This document shows, one piece after another, positions 12,867 to 24,994 of a stretch of DNA of 64,000 bases. Origin of the DNA: Sitta carolinensis (Eukaryota > Chordata > Aves > Passeriformes > Sittidae); NCBI GenBank assembly GCA_032173965.1, contig CM063292.1, forward strand, positions 6,110,001 through 6,174,000. Reading direction: 5' to 3'. A program made the position numbers and the translations under genes. The notes beneath the pieces were generated by a model that worked only from the letters and a program-made list of their open reading frames with translations, ran no database searches and was not told the DNA's origin. How positions within the stretch are numbered: the stretch's first letter is position 1; each line of letters opens with the position of its first letter.

Positions 12867-15800
12867 AAACTTAGAAGTAGCAAATCTAATGACAAAAAGA
12901 TCAACAGAAATTCACAGCAAAGACAACAACTGTTGCTACATCCCAGAAAACCATTTCTCATTTGGCTTATTGCAAGCAGCATACCACGTTTTTCTGAGCC
13001 CTTTCCAAACACAGATATAGCCAAAGGAATTCAAGCATCTCCACAGTTTGCCAAGAATGTGCACAACATTGGGTAATTTATTGAAAAATGACCCTTTTAA
13101 TAATTCTTCAATATTACCACTGGGAATTTTCAAATACACCTACACACGAATCACAGCGATGATTTAGTCAGGGTAACAGTTTGCCAACAAACACAAGCTT
13201 TCTTACTCTGTCTTCTAAATTTACTGGTTTCATTCCTACAGTGATATAGAGCACAAACTTCTCTAGGTCTCCTCATTGTGAACATCCATCATTCAGAGCC
13301 ATATCAAAGAACTCTCTCCCACGGTATAAGGGTTGAAGTGCTGAAAATGGATGGGTCCCTAATTACCAAAGCAGTGACAAATGGAGGCTGCTTTTACACT
13401 TCTTCAGGTGTATTTTTATTAGCAGTGGGTGTGCGCCACCCACCTGTAGAAATTCATTCAGGTCTTTTGGAAACAGCCATTTCTACACAGGAATTGTAGC
13501 TTATAGAAGGTAATGCATGTAAATGCACGTATAAGGCAGAAACAATGATTTGAGTGGTAGTGAGCTCCCATGTTTTGTAACATTTTACACTTATATAAGA
13601 AAGGCTTTGGCAGAAGTTCTGTAACACAGCACAGACCAAGAAGTGCCATGCCTTTTGCATAGGTATAAAATCCTTAATCCTGCACTGTATAAACATAAGA
13701 TATTACCTATGATAAATGCTCTTCTCTATCTGTGACATTTTCCTTATGCTGTTTTCCATGCACAAATCACACAATATATGAAAAGAAAAAACAGCATTTT
13801 GCCTGATCAGTGTCTGTTTACAGTAATCAGAGAGAAAAAGCAAATTACTCTTATAATGACATTTTATAGCTTGTCTCCAATCAATAAGACAGTTATTTTG
13901 AAAGATTCACATAAGTTTAGAATCAATTATGAATGGAAAGGAAAATGAAAAAGGTGAATATTACTGGCTTGAGATTTGCTCATTTGAGAGTTGTATTTTT
14001 TTCCATCTTGCCAGACTCCTGTAAGTGATGCAGTCTGGGTGCGCTCTGCAACAAATGCTTCTACAGAATTATTCCATCTTTAGGAATCAATCTGGCAACT
14101 TGAGCATATTTATTTCTGAAACACATCTACCACGTTTTCTGTGAATACTAGATGTTATGGATATTATTTTTATTAGAGCAGATACTACTATAGTACCATA
14201 TACTACTACACTAGTGTGAAATACAGCCCTTGATACAAGTAGCTTTTCTTCTTTTAAGGTATGAAAAATGTCTCTTCTAAAAATTTAGCATAAACAAATA
14301 AAAAGCAGGAAAGTATTGAAAGAGATAAACAACAAAAACCTTACTTCCTCACATTTTTGTGGATAAATTTGTCTCACAACCCAGTGTCTCCATTGACACA
14401 GACCCAAGAGCACTCCCAAAGCTCCACCACTGATCACAGCTCACAGGTTGAGGAGTTCAGATATCACTCCTACAAAAACAAATTGGTTCCTGATCTAGCA
14501 TGACATCTTAAATTTTAATAGTATCCCTGACAATTCCCTAGACTTAGGTCAACGTAATATCAAAATCTTCTCCCTCTGCAACAATTCTTACATTTCATAT
14601 TTAAATGAGGCGTTAAAACAAATCCAAATGGGCTCTGTCCATCACAGATTAATAGCAAAATTTTGATTCAAATTTCTAATTGTTTTTTATCTCCCCAAAA
14701 TAATGATGTATTTTATAGATGGAAAAAATAGATAATGCCCTAGCAAATTCTGCTTCAACTAAATGCACACTGGAGTCTTAAGGATTACCATCAACAAAGG
14801 AAAAAAAAAGCAAACTGAAGGGCCAAGTCACAATGCTTTTATTTTTCAATATGCTTAGTGATAAACCCAAAAATAAATCACAAATGGGAAGCAAAATGTC
14901 TGTATGTCTTTTGAACTCTTTCAATTTGAGAATGTGCCTGAGCCCTCTCCTTTATCAAGATACTGCCCCCATTCACATTACTTGCAATGAGAATTAGCCT
15001 GAACTGCAAGGCTGCAGGAGCTGCCGTTCAATAAAAATATCAAATATCAAAATACCCATAATGCAGCTTTAAGATATGGCAAAATCAGAGTCATAAAACT
15101 TCGTCTGTTCACAGACATTTGAACACATTGTTTATGCTCAGGCTTCTTCCTCTGCACAATCCTTTGCAACCCCAGAGATAGACTGGGATAGAAAATTTCT
15201 GGCAGTTTAGTCTCCTGATACATGTCTTTTCACTAAATTCTCTCCATATGCCTCTTAAAGGAACATGTGAGCTATAAATCTAGCCTGAGTGGAAACATTT
15301 CTGTATTTTACTATGAAAATTTATATCACATTAACAACACAAATGTGCAATATTTATTCCTTTCCTGATTCCTGTTTGTACTTCTCATAATCTTTCAGCT
15401 GCTTTGGCATTAACCACTAAAATGCTAGAGCAAGGACCATGCCATGGAGCAACTTGGGTGAAGCAGAATTTATTCTGTAATGTGCAAATGCATCCCTGAC
15501 AGAAATTCCAGGGTGAACTGGGACCTCAAAGGACTCCCAACAATGTCAAAAGAGCACTTGTGTGCAGAAGACACACAGCACCTCCCTGTTTGGCAGTGAG
15601 ACACTAACCAGCTTTAGTTCTGATAAGATGCTTTACCTGAGGTATTCAATTACATCCCTACCAGACTGTGCTGAAGGAATATTTAAAGTCTGCTTTGCCC
15701 TTGACTCTTGATTCTGCATGTCAAAAACACTTAACTCAAACCCTTTTGGATTACCAATACTGCATTAAGTTCATTGACTCCTGTACCAGATTATCCAGGA

Positions 15801-17858
15801 CCAGATGAACTGATATCACACACAGAGATATTGATGCTGTTTTATTATTAGACAGAACCAGCACAGCTTTATAAACGTTTTAATTTAGGGGGAGGAGGTG
15901 GTGTAGGCTGAGAGAGAATAAACAGCTCTCTCACACAACCTGCAATCAAATATTTTATGGAACCCTCCCTTGAAATTACTGTGAAAATTCAGAAATTTAG
16001 TCGAATAGACAGATCCTCAAGAAAATGCTCTTATTTGAGAGTTTCTGGTGCATGAAGCCACAGAACTGTCCACACTAATCTACAGCTCCCCTTGCTGGGT
16101 CAGCTGCTGAATTGCATTCAAGCAGTGACAAACAAATAATATATGTGAAATATTTAGACTTAAAAAATGGACATCACACCCAGGTGCTGCTGTGCACAAG
16201 CAGCCTCTGTGCTGGACACGCTGCTCAGAGATGAGCTGCACCAGAGCAAGACAAATTTCAGACTTTTCAGTGCTGAAACTCAAGAGACTTCGACAAAAAA
16301 CAGGAACATGCACCCATTTCCCTCTGCCTTCTAGGCTTCTACCAACTTCCTTTATTATCACAGGGAATCTCCGCTTTTCTTCCTTATTCCTCCCACTCTG
16401 AAAATCATCAATAGACTTATTCAAAATGGTGATGAACGAGTCTCTGGTAACAGCTTTACTCAAAAGCACAATCAGTCCTTGCTAGCTTACTTGAAATCCC
16501 ACATTTTGTTCAGGCCACCTGCAAAGAAACGTTTTGGGCTCCTTCACAGAACTAGGTATTGCTACCATTTGCCAAGTCCATGGGTTCTTCTACTTCAATA
16601 AAATTTAAGTATCTCAGTAAATCTGGTAATTTTTTTGCCAAGTACTTTGCATCTGCCATCCATTCTTCACACACACCCATAAACACACTTTGCATATTTT
16701 TCTTTCTTGAAACATCTTGATAGTTTTCATATGAAAGGGTAAAGCACACTCTATATCTCAGTCAACTGCTCTCTAGTGCTACACCCACTAGTTAGGCAAA
16801 TAATTAACTCAATTAACTCAATTCCAAACACACAGTACTCAGACAGCAGCATCCAAGTTCTGATAGAATTCCATCTACAGAAATACTTTTTCTTCCCTTG
16901 ACCTCTTTGCTTGCAATTTGCATTTTCAACTAATTCAGAACATGTCTTATACTTTTGTCTGGACAACGTTTATCCTCACTATTTTGACATTACTGGGGTG
17001 ATAAAACAGGTAATATCCTGGTTGGAATAGGAGTGGTGCTGCAGTTTTGACACAAATGTGAAAATATCCCTTTTATTGGTTTGGGTATGAACACAGACAC
17101 AGGTGTACAATGCACACTGCTACAAAAGTTTTGTAGAAAAGAAAAATCCTATCCGAGGAAAATAAGGATACTGAGCCTTCTAATTACATTTTTTTATCTG
17201 AACTTAGTGAAAATTTGGAAGCATGATACATTTTTGTGGTTAAAACTAGTGAACAGAAAGTGTAACTATGATTATTTGCCTGGATAAAAAGTACTTCTTT
17301 ATTTCCTCCACCTCAGGGATTTTGCATTCCTCTCACTAAAATAATTGTTAAAACTGATTTAAAAAAAAAAATATGAAAGCATAAACAAAGCAAGCATATG
17401 CCAGTCACAAAACATACAAATAAAAACCCCAATCTGTTTTTTCATGCCTCTGACACCCTTTTGACTATGTATTGACCATTTGTGAACCTTTTTCTCAGAC
17501 AAAACCAATCAATAAGTTGCTCATCCAGAATTTTTTACTCTTACAAAATTGATAATTCACAATAAAAAAAGAAGATTATACTGCTATAAACTCAGTATGG
17601 ATATCAACAAACCAGCAAGACCAAATCACACTGGAACAATTAATACTAACTTAAGAATTATTAGTGCTCCTAGCAAATGAAATACTACTTAAATGTTTTG
17701 ATAGTAAAAGGTAAATTTGACATATTTGTCAATTTTCAAAGCAGCCTGGAGTGATTGGATTTAGGGGTCAGTCACTTTAAGGTCATATTGAGACCACAGA
17801 TTTTACTTTCAAATTAAGAACATGGAAAGTAATAACCAAAACCTCACAAACACACACC
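12867..17858. other. Unannotated AT-rich DNA
   Basis: No gene, RNA or repeat family recognised. The longest frame is 129 codons on the - strand at 16080-16469; it is overlapped by a frame on the + strand and has no domain I know. Confidence 0.55.
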
Positions 17859-17881
17859 AAAAAAAAAAAAAAAAAAAAAAA
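17859..17881 (+). repeat. Poly-A tract, 23 bases
   Basis: An uninterrupted run of 23 A residues directly after a short CA-rich segment (acctcacaaacacacacc). Simple repeat; no retroposed body visible upstream. Confidence 0.97.
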
Positions 17882-18816
17882 GTGACTGGTTGGCACAGAG
17901 ATTTGTGCAGCTTGTGTGTCACCCACTGAAAGAAATCCCACTTACCAAACATAATTTTTCTGACAAATAACCTTGATAGGTAAAGGTAAAGCACACAGAC
18001 AATTTAGTGCTATTACAAACTTCTTCAAACTGAGTGCCAACACTCATCCTCTTCAAAATAAACCAGGGAGCGCCAGGTCTCATGTTACAAAGTATCAACA
18101 ATTACAGAATGCTTTCCAAAATGCTAACAATAAATCTAAAACAAAAATCAATACTATTAATTTGTGAGATGGATGCTAAAAAAATCAAAGCTGCCACCAT
18201 TCAAAAGTGTTAAAACAGAAACACAATGGAAATCATAAATGTGTTTTAAAACTCAATTTAAAAACACAAAGTTTTTCTAATCTAAATTTAAGAGCCTTGT
18301 TGCTTATTTATTTTTATGAAAAAGGATCCAGCATGTTAACAACCTTTTTCCAGCCACAGAAACTGTTGGCATAATGCCCAAGGAATACAATAGCCACATG
18401 TTCATAATCTTTAATTATCCAATTAATGTAGAGTCATTTTAGCAATTAGTTCAGATGACCATATGTAACTTTTTACAAATAGCTTTCTTTCTATGACCAG
18501 AATGCCAAATGCACCACGATGTGTTTTTATAAAACCCATGATTTGAACAGGAGGACTTCCAGAATTATCTGTGTTTAACATCATGCGACTCTTTCTGTTG
18601 GACTCTCTCTAAAATTTATTCAGCTTCTTACATAAGGCTGATTTCTGCAGACTTGTTCTTTCAAGCCTGCAATCCAAACCCCATATTTTACTATCCCCTG
18701 TAATGGTAAAACAACACAGTCATGATGAGGTCACAGCAGAGGTGTCAAACAGCAGCTTGCTTCAGTTTTGGTGGTGTTGTAATTTTAATTTGAAACCAGG
18801 CAGAAATACTAATTTG
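17882..18816. other. Unannotated AT-rich DNA
   Basis: No gene or repeat family recognised. The stretch ends at the LTR-like terminus at 18817. Confidence 0.5.
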
Positions 18817-18905
18817 TGTTCTGGTTTGGGTTTGCCAATTGGAAATTTCTCAAGTAAGAGCAAAGCAATCATAAGCTTAAAAGTAATAAAACTTTATTAA
18901 CTAAC
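18817..18905 (-). mobile_element. Possible LTR 3' end (endogenous retrovirus-like), antisense
   Basis: Read on the - strand, a poly-A signal AATAAA (18898-18893) is followed about 76 bases later by a terminus ending '...ccaaaccagaaca', that is, the + strand begins TGTTCTGGTTTGG at 18817. A poly-A signal followed by a short R-U5-sized segment ending in CA is the layout of a retroviral LTR 3' end, and TG/CA boundaries are the rule for LTRs. No primer-binding site follows, so if real this is a solo or truncated LTR. The other boundary is not evident: no convincing target-site duplication was found, and the element may run into the GC-rich arrays that follow. An alternative is chance similarity. 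Confidence 0.4.
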
Positions 18906-19237
18906 ATTAAAAGAAAAAAAAAAACAAAACCAAAAACAAGAATCAGAATGAAATTTTCAGAACGCTTTTTTTTACTCTTTCTACACTTTCTTTGTTTTTT
19001 ACTGACAATGTACAGAAAACACTGTACAGTTCACAGGGAGGGAAGCACCTCTCATTTGCTATGGAAAATCTCAAAACTAGCCAGCTCATTTCTGTGGGCT
19101 GGTCAAACTAACACAGGTGGGTCCTCCAGGCAGAAACCAGAGCCCAGCCTGGCAGAGCAGAGTGCAGGCACTGCTGAGCCTCCATCCCCACATCCCTGCA
19201 GCAGCCCAGAGCAGCTCCTGCCAGGACGGCAGAGCCC
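18906..19237. other. Transition from AT-rich to GC-rich DNA
   Basis: An A-rich run (18911-18935) and a T/C-rich segment near 18966-19003 give way to GC-rich sequence from about 19100. Open frames on both strands (up to 248 codons on the - strand at 19103-19849) begin or end here, but they run through tandem arrays whose unit length is not a multiple of three and encode low-complexity G/A/P/R/C-rich text. Confidence 0.5.
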
Positions 19238-19380
19238 GGGCAGGGCAGGGCAGGGCAGAGCCAGGGCAGAGCCAGGGCAGGGAAGAGCCAGGGCAGGGCA
19301 GGCACAGGCAGAGCCAGGGCAGGGAAGAGCCAGGGCAGGGCAAGGCAGAGCCAGGGCAAGGCGAGAAGAGCCAGGGCAGA
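19238..19380 (+). repeat. GC-rich minisatellite A (GAGCCAGGGCA units)
   Basis: Seven exact copies of GAGCCAGGGCA start at 19258, 19269, 19285, 19311, 19327, 19348 and 19368. Spacings are 11, 16, 26, 16, 21 and 20 bases, so all but the last equal 11 plus a multiple of 5, because variable numbers of a GGGCA-like pentamer sit between units. The array opens with four GGG runs separated by 2-base CA loops (19238-19255). All + strand frames here are open only because stop codons are absent from the unit. Confidence 0.9.
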
Positions 19381-19485
19381 GCCGGCTCCCTGCTCTGCAG
19401 CCGCACCAGCACAGCACCCCTGGTCCTGTGTGAGCTGCTCTCGGGAGCGCCATAGGCTGCCAGGTCAGCCCCGGAGGGCAGGGGG
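19381..19485. other. GC-rich spacer between two minisatellites
   Basis: About 100 bases of non-repetitive GC-rich DNA join array A to array B. It includes an ATAGG-containing segment and several CpG steps, but no promoter motif I can name. Confidence 0.5.
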
Positions 19486-19720
19486 CACAGCCCGGGCACG
19501 GTGCCCCCCAGGCAGGCAGGGGCACAGCCGGGCACGGTGCCCCAGGGCAGGCAGGGCACAGCCGGGCACGGTGCCCCCCAGGGCAGGGCAGGGGGCACAG
19601 CCCGGGCACGGTGCCCCCCAGGGCAGGGCAGGGGCACAGCCGGGCGGTGCCCCAGGCAGGCAGGGCACGCCGGCACGGTGCCCCCAGGGCAGGGCAGGGG
19701 GCACAGCCCGGGCACACAGC
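19486..19720 (+). repeat. GC-rich minisatellite B (30-39 bp unit)
   Basis: Units begin with CACAGCC(C)GGGCAC at about 19486, 19523, 19557, 19596, 19635 and 19702, plus a degenerate copy near 19665. The unit continues GGTGCCCCCCAGGGCAGG and varies from about 30 to 39 bases. Most copies contain GGGCAC-G-GTGCCC, a perfect 6-bp inverted repeat with a one-base centre, for example at 19494-19506. The unit length is not a multiple of three and varies, so the array does not conserve a reading frame. CpG is retained in most units, in contrast to the surrounding DNA. Confidence 0.92.
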
Positions 19721-22179
19721 GCGGTCCTTCCCGCTCCCCGGGCCCCGCTGAGCTCCGGCGTCCCAGCCTGGCTGACACCCGCAGGAAAGCAGCTCAGGCA
19801 AGCAGATCACATTACAGTCTCCTTTCTTGAAGCATATGGCACTGCCCATGGTTGGAGGGAAGAAACTGGCTCACGTGGAACGTCTGTGAAAATCAGCTTC
19901 CCTAGGAAGTCTAGATTCAGCAGTAAAAGCTTTTATCCCTTATATAAAGAATATACCCATATCCCTTTTCCTTGCAGTAAGAAGTGCTGTATATGTGTGT
20001 TCATCGATTTAGGATCTGGTCCCAAATACAACTCCTCGTTGCTCTGCTACAAGCAACATAAGAATACCAACAAAAATAGAGAAGGGCAGAGCCTATTCCT
20101 GAGTTCAGTACAATAGAATACAACAGAAAGCTAAAGATGAAAGCAGAATGTCTGCCTGAAATTATTACAAAATACTTTATTATCTGGACACCGAGGTATT
20201 AAGCATTAAACAAGTTCAAAGAAAACTATTTTCTGTCACGGTATTTCTCTGCAGAAAAGAGATGCTATTTTCTCCATATAAACCTCAAATTATAATCATT
20301 AGCATACAGGTAATTGTTGAGGAAGGCAAAGGGAAAAGCAATTGCTGCATAAATACCTTGATTTTCTATTGTTTATACGACTGCATTTAGATGAAGGTAT
20401 ACATACAGAAAGACACACAGGTCCTTATTTCTCCTTAATTGGCTTCATTTCTCTCTAAGGACCCTTTTAATGTATAAAAACTGTAAGCATTTTAATGTAA
20501 AATTCATACCAACCTAAATGAATAGGTTAGCATTACATCCTTCTGTCACTACAATTTATGATTACCAAAACCACGGAACTATAAGGCACACTGCTGTAGA
20601 TCATTTTATTCATAATAAAGATGTTCCATTCCACATCTTATATTCTGTCCTTTGTTTTGACTTACCTGCCCACGTTCCTCGGGGCCTGCTTTACACTGGG
20701 GTGGTTTTAGGAAAACAAAAGCATGGCTGAGCTCGGTGTGTGGCACCAACTGGGGCTCCAGCAGCTGCCAGCACAGACCTGCTGCAATAGCCAGGCTGCC
20801 CAAGGACCCCTCCAGACCCACACCCACGGCAGAGCTCCGTGGGGAATTCCCTCTGACTGCACCGGGAATTTACCCAACACCAAAAAAAAGATGGTGCTGC
20901 CCTGAGAGATGAGAACTTCTGGGGGATAAAATGGCTTTTAATTTGACTTCTACCCTACATTCTCAGACAGAAGTAATAAACCCTTTAAACACTGGACATA
21001 TTTACCACTAGATCCAAACTCTGATTAAAATCCATCCCTCTGTGCTGATTAGGTTCCCTTAGGGGAATAAAAAGCAGTAGAAATGAGTGTGTGAGAAAGT
21101 GTTTAAGCCACATCGGTGAATTCCTGAATGCAGATACACTGGGACAGTGAACAGTACCTGGACATTTCCCTTGGTGGCAGAAGCTGCTACAGCCCAGTCT
21201 TTTGTGAAGTTTGTTCAAAGAATGAAGGGGCAGATGAGGCACATTCATAACATTCAAGATTACCCTGATTACTTCCCCCCTTTAAAACGCAGAGTATATT
21301 GAGCCTCTTTAAAAAATTCATACAGTGGAATCATTCTATGCAACTGTAAGAAGAAAACTGTCAGACAACATTCCCAATTCAATATTACATTGTGCTTCAA
21401 GAAAAGATTTCCATATATTCTAGATTAAAAAAAGTCTCATAAATAAATGATAATCCATTGCTAGCACTGAAAAATGAAAAATAATTTTCTGTTTGCATTT
21501 TACTCTGCAGAGTAAAATTTGATCTCTCTTTTAATATAGTTTTTTTTGTATATACAGAGAAGTAAAAAGATGTAACCATATGAAAATTGATTTTTTTTAC
21601 ATGGTCAAAAATATTTCTATTGGTGTTTATCTAGAAATCTTACTTTTATAAATACTGAAATATATCACATATTGATAGCTTACACACATTATTTTCAACA
21701 AATTACAATAATGTTCATGTTTTTAAAGAGAAGCAAAAAAACCAAGGTTTTTAACATTAAGCAGCAAAGAGAGAATGATGAAGAAAAGGGAATCTCCTTA
21801 GAGGTTACTACAGCTGGACACAGTTCAACAGAAATCTGTCAGTAATTTTATAGAATTTATCATAACTAGACATCAATATATTTTACATAAACCTAAAATA
21901 ATATAAACATATACTATCTCCCTGTGCATATTTATAAATAAATTTACATTTTAAGTATGTGATGTGTTAGTGATACACAGAATATAAATCGCATGGTACA
22001 AACTACCTGTACCTAAATTCATTGACCAAATTTAAAGTATACCAAGCTGCTTCCAGCTGACACAAGAAAACCAAATAAAATGCTGGTTCTCATAAAACAA
22101 CTTTTTAAAAATGCTGAGCTATTAAAAAATTAAATAAATTTCCTTTATAATGCATAATTTTTCAGGGAAAAACACCACA
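19721..22179. other. Unannotated DNA, GC-rich then AT-rich
   Basis: The GC-rich zone ends near 19795. Beyond it the DNA returns to AT-rich composition with no gene or repeat that I recognise. A 228-codon + frame from 19430 to 20116 simply continues out of the array into unrelated sequence. Confidence 0.55.
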
Positions 22180-22530
22180 GAATTCACAACAAAACGTTCT
22201 GTTTGGCTCTTTTATAGAAAACCAGGTTAGAGTCACAATTCTGACAGAGGCATCTGCCTCTTACTGGTGAGGTGGGGGTAACCTGGTTTAATTCCCTCCC
22301 CAGCCCGGGGGGATTGGAACACCGTGGCTGAGGGCTCTCACTGCTCTCCTCCAATTCCACTTTCTGTAAGTAATTAAAGCCTCGGCGAAGCAGGTACTGA
22401 ACCCCAGTGACCCACTTCGCAGGGAACAGCCGCAATCACCAGCCAGAAGGGTCATTCGCACTTACTTTATCTCTCAATTAGTGGTTCCTTCATACAAGAT
22501 AAAACAGCGAAAAGCGCGGTCCTATTGCTA
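22180..22530. promoter_or_regulatory. CpG-retaining patch, candidate regulatory or exon sequence
   Basis: CpG steps are dense between about 22380 and 22525 (around eight in 145 bases, e.g. ctcggcgaag, acttcgcagg, agcgaaaagcgcgg) while neighbouring kilobases hold almost none. On the - strand a GTAAGT donor-like site lies near 22462 and a pyrimidine-containing acceptor-like 'ttacttacag' near 22365, and an 83-codon frame spans 22184-22435. None of this proves a transcript. It could be a conserved enhancer, a noncoding exon, or DNA unmethylated for another reason. Confidence 0.3.
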
Positions 22531-24299
22531 AAACACTACTTTGGCACAGCCATTTAGAGACTTTTCTGGGAGAGGCAGGCTGCAAGACAGAAATTGTGAA
22601 CTTGAGGTAGCAGCTAGGATGTCATTTGGGATTTGTTCTGTAGGGAATAACTGAAGGTTCGGTGTGATGGAGAATGAAAGTGATTCCCTGCCCTGGTAGT
22701 AACCTGGGAGTATTTATCTAGCAACCCCCTCTGATGTGGGAGCAGTTCTGGAGACACTGAAAATACGGTGATTCCTTCCACCCTAGAATAATTTACTATC
22801 TTTCTTTAAAGTTATTCACTTGCTGTAAAAATGTATTCGCTTGCCAACAGTTACTGCTACCACCGGCAAAGAAAAGAGTGGCACTGCCCTGTAGAATTAC
22901 ATTAACACTCCTTAGTCAGAGTAAGTGCAGGCTGAGAAAGCTGCAAAAAAGTCCCCAAAACTTAGAAATTCTGCAATGGTAATTATCTGGTCTGAGATTT
23001 GGCCCAAAAAATGACTTCCAGTACAATACGCAGATAGGATTATATATATTTTAAACTGTGATTGCATTACATCAGCATTTATCTAACCTGGAACCACATC
23101 AGGAAAATAATTTTTAAAATAAAGTGTAATTCACTCCTAACATGATGCTGTCAGTATGCAAATGTAGCAGCAATGTTCTTCTGGGCAACTTGCACACAGC
23201 TATACGAACATTTTCAAAAGTGTGAGAATTATTTTTAAAATGGCACAGAAATTCCACATTTTCAATGGGAATTCTCACTAATGGCATTACTCCCATCACT
23301 TTAGGAAGTGCTAATTTTGCTACTCACTGGACGCTGATAAAAGTGCTGTATTTGGTCCCTATTGTGACTAATCAGTGCAGCACTGCAAATGGCAGCCCTG
23401 CCTTTTCCAACAGGGCAGTTTCCAAAATTCAGCAAAGCACACGTGTCATGCAAATTACTCAGAGAAAGGTGCAGAACTCGCAGCAGAACAAAGACAGCTG
23501 TTCTGCAGGAGCACCCTGGGCAGTGCCAGGCACAGGGAAACAACACGAGTGCTGATGGCAGCAGCCAGCTGAGACCAAGGCTCTGTGTCAGCCCAGCACT
23601 GTTACTGCTGATCCTGCACCAGGATGGGGCAGTGACAGTGGATCCATCAGCAGGGAGAGATCCCAGCTCCTCTCCCATCCCAACCCCAGTATCCTGCACG
23701 TCTCCCCTCAGCCCAAACCCTGTGCTGTGCCTGTGGGGAAGGAAGGGGACTCCCAGCCCTGGGGTTTTGTGAACCATTGTGAGGCCTCCAGCAGGCTCTA
23801 ACCAACCCTAAACAACCCCAGAAACATTTGGGAAGCACTGCTGCAGTGTGTAGACACAGCTTGTTCTTTATGAAACTTGTATCGACACACACCTCGCTGA
23901 TAAACACAGTCTAGTGGAAAACAAAAGGAAAAAAGAAAAGAGAAAAATAGTTGCTTACATAATGGATTTGCCAAAGGCAAATATTTCCACTGCTCCTAAT
24001 AAACACATTATATTCCTCTTCAATCTTATAAATTTCCAAAGCTGTGCAAGTCTAAAAAGCTGCAATGTCACTGGGCTATTAATTCTTTAAGCAAAATTAA
24101 AGAATTTTATAATTATTAGTAAAATACAAAATAGTATTCAAAGATGTGACCTCTAACTCTCAGAAGCACCACTGTGTAATGCTTTCTCATTGCTAGTGAT
24201 CCCCAACCTATACAAAGACCCTGGTAAGTGACACAAGCTGAAAATAAGGCACAAGAATCTCATTTTAGTGGCACATTCCAGATGAAGTGTCACCATATG
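22531..24299. other. Unannotated DNA with scattered CpGs
   Basis: Isolated CpG steps persist to about 23035 and then become rare. From 23380 to 23780 a GC-richer patch holds overlapping frames on both strands (up to 158 codons on the - strand) with no recognisable protein. No named repeat. Confidence 0.5.
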
Positions 24300-24541
24300 G
24301 ACCAGCATGGTTGGATATGAGGTAATGTTCTTCCCCCAGAGCATGGCTGAGCACTGGAACAAATTCCTCAGGGAAGGAGTCACAGCCCCAAGCTTGACAA
24401 AGTCCAGGACACATTTGGGAAACGCTGTCAGGCAGGAGGGGTGGGATTGTTGGGCTGTGCTCTCCGGGGCCAGGAGTTGCACTCAATAATCTTTGTGGGT
24501 CCCTCCCAGCCCAGGAGATTCTGTGTATCTGTGATTCTATG
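24300..24541 (+). mobile_element. CR1 LINE fragment, 3' end, sense orientation
   Basis: The CR1 3' region is clear: 'ggttggatatgaggtaatgt', 'cccagagcatggctgagcac', 'cacatttgggaaacgctgtc', then 'aggagttgcactcaataatc' and 'tgtgggtccctccc', closing with well-preserved terminal octamers 'attctgtg' and 'attctatg'. Only about the last 240 bases survive, all from the 3' untranslated part. The target-site duplication expected for some LINEs is typically absent in CR1 and none is seen. Frames on either strand here are artefacts of the element. Confidence 0.95.
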
Positions 24542-24994
24542 AACTTGGGTTATTTTTCTGTCCCTGGAAGCTGGGGAATAACAGCTTTTGGGGTTATTTT
24601 CCTAGCTAATAAAGAATGACAGTAACTAGATCTCAAGTGTAAACACAAGATTGTTTCTGTCAGAGTTTATCTGAAATTGGTCCTCCATTTAGAAAATAAA
24701 AGCAACAGTGAAAGTTTATCATATACTCAGTGAAATTGGTATTTTACAATAATGCCATCTACCTATTCCTTTTTTACTTCTGAGAGCCTGTCTTCAGAAC
24801 AGTGGAAGCGTTCATTTTGGGGTGCACTGAAATGCAACCTACCTGGTATTTTCTGTAGCAGCAAATTTCCAAGGTCTGTTGTGCGTGTAGACAAAAGGGG
24901 GCTTCTGATCATTTCTTCAGGTTAAAATGACTTAGCATGGAGCCATCTGGCTGCATGCATTAGAGCACACTTCAGGAAGGCACAAACATCTCAG
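24542..24994. other. Unannotated DNA
   Basis: No gene or repeat recognised. The right half (from about 24850) reads like the start of the complex, low-repeat sequence that surrounds the CpG patch at 25005. Confidence 0.5.

Noticed and set aside
19086..20116. Long open frames (up to 248 codons) on both strands
   Set aside because: They run through tandem arrays lacking stop codons, the unit length is not a multiple of three, and the translations are low-complexity with no domain.
22602..22622. 'tgaggtagcagctagg' as a let-7 family microRNA
   Set aside because: Only the seed-like first eight bases agree and no complementary arm lies within hairpin distance.
23301..23907. Overlapping frames of 65-158 codons as a possible exon
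   Set aside because: Open on both strands at once because of local GC content; no recognisable protein or matching splice sites.
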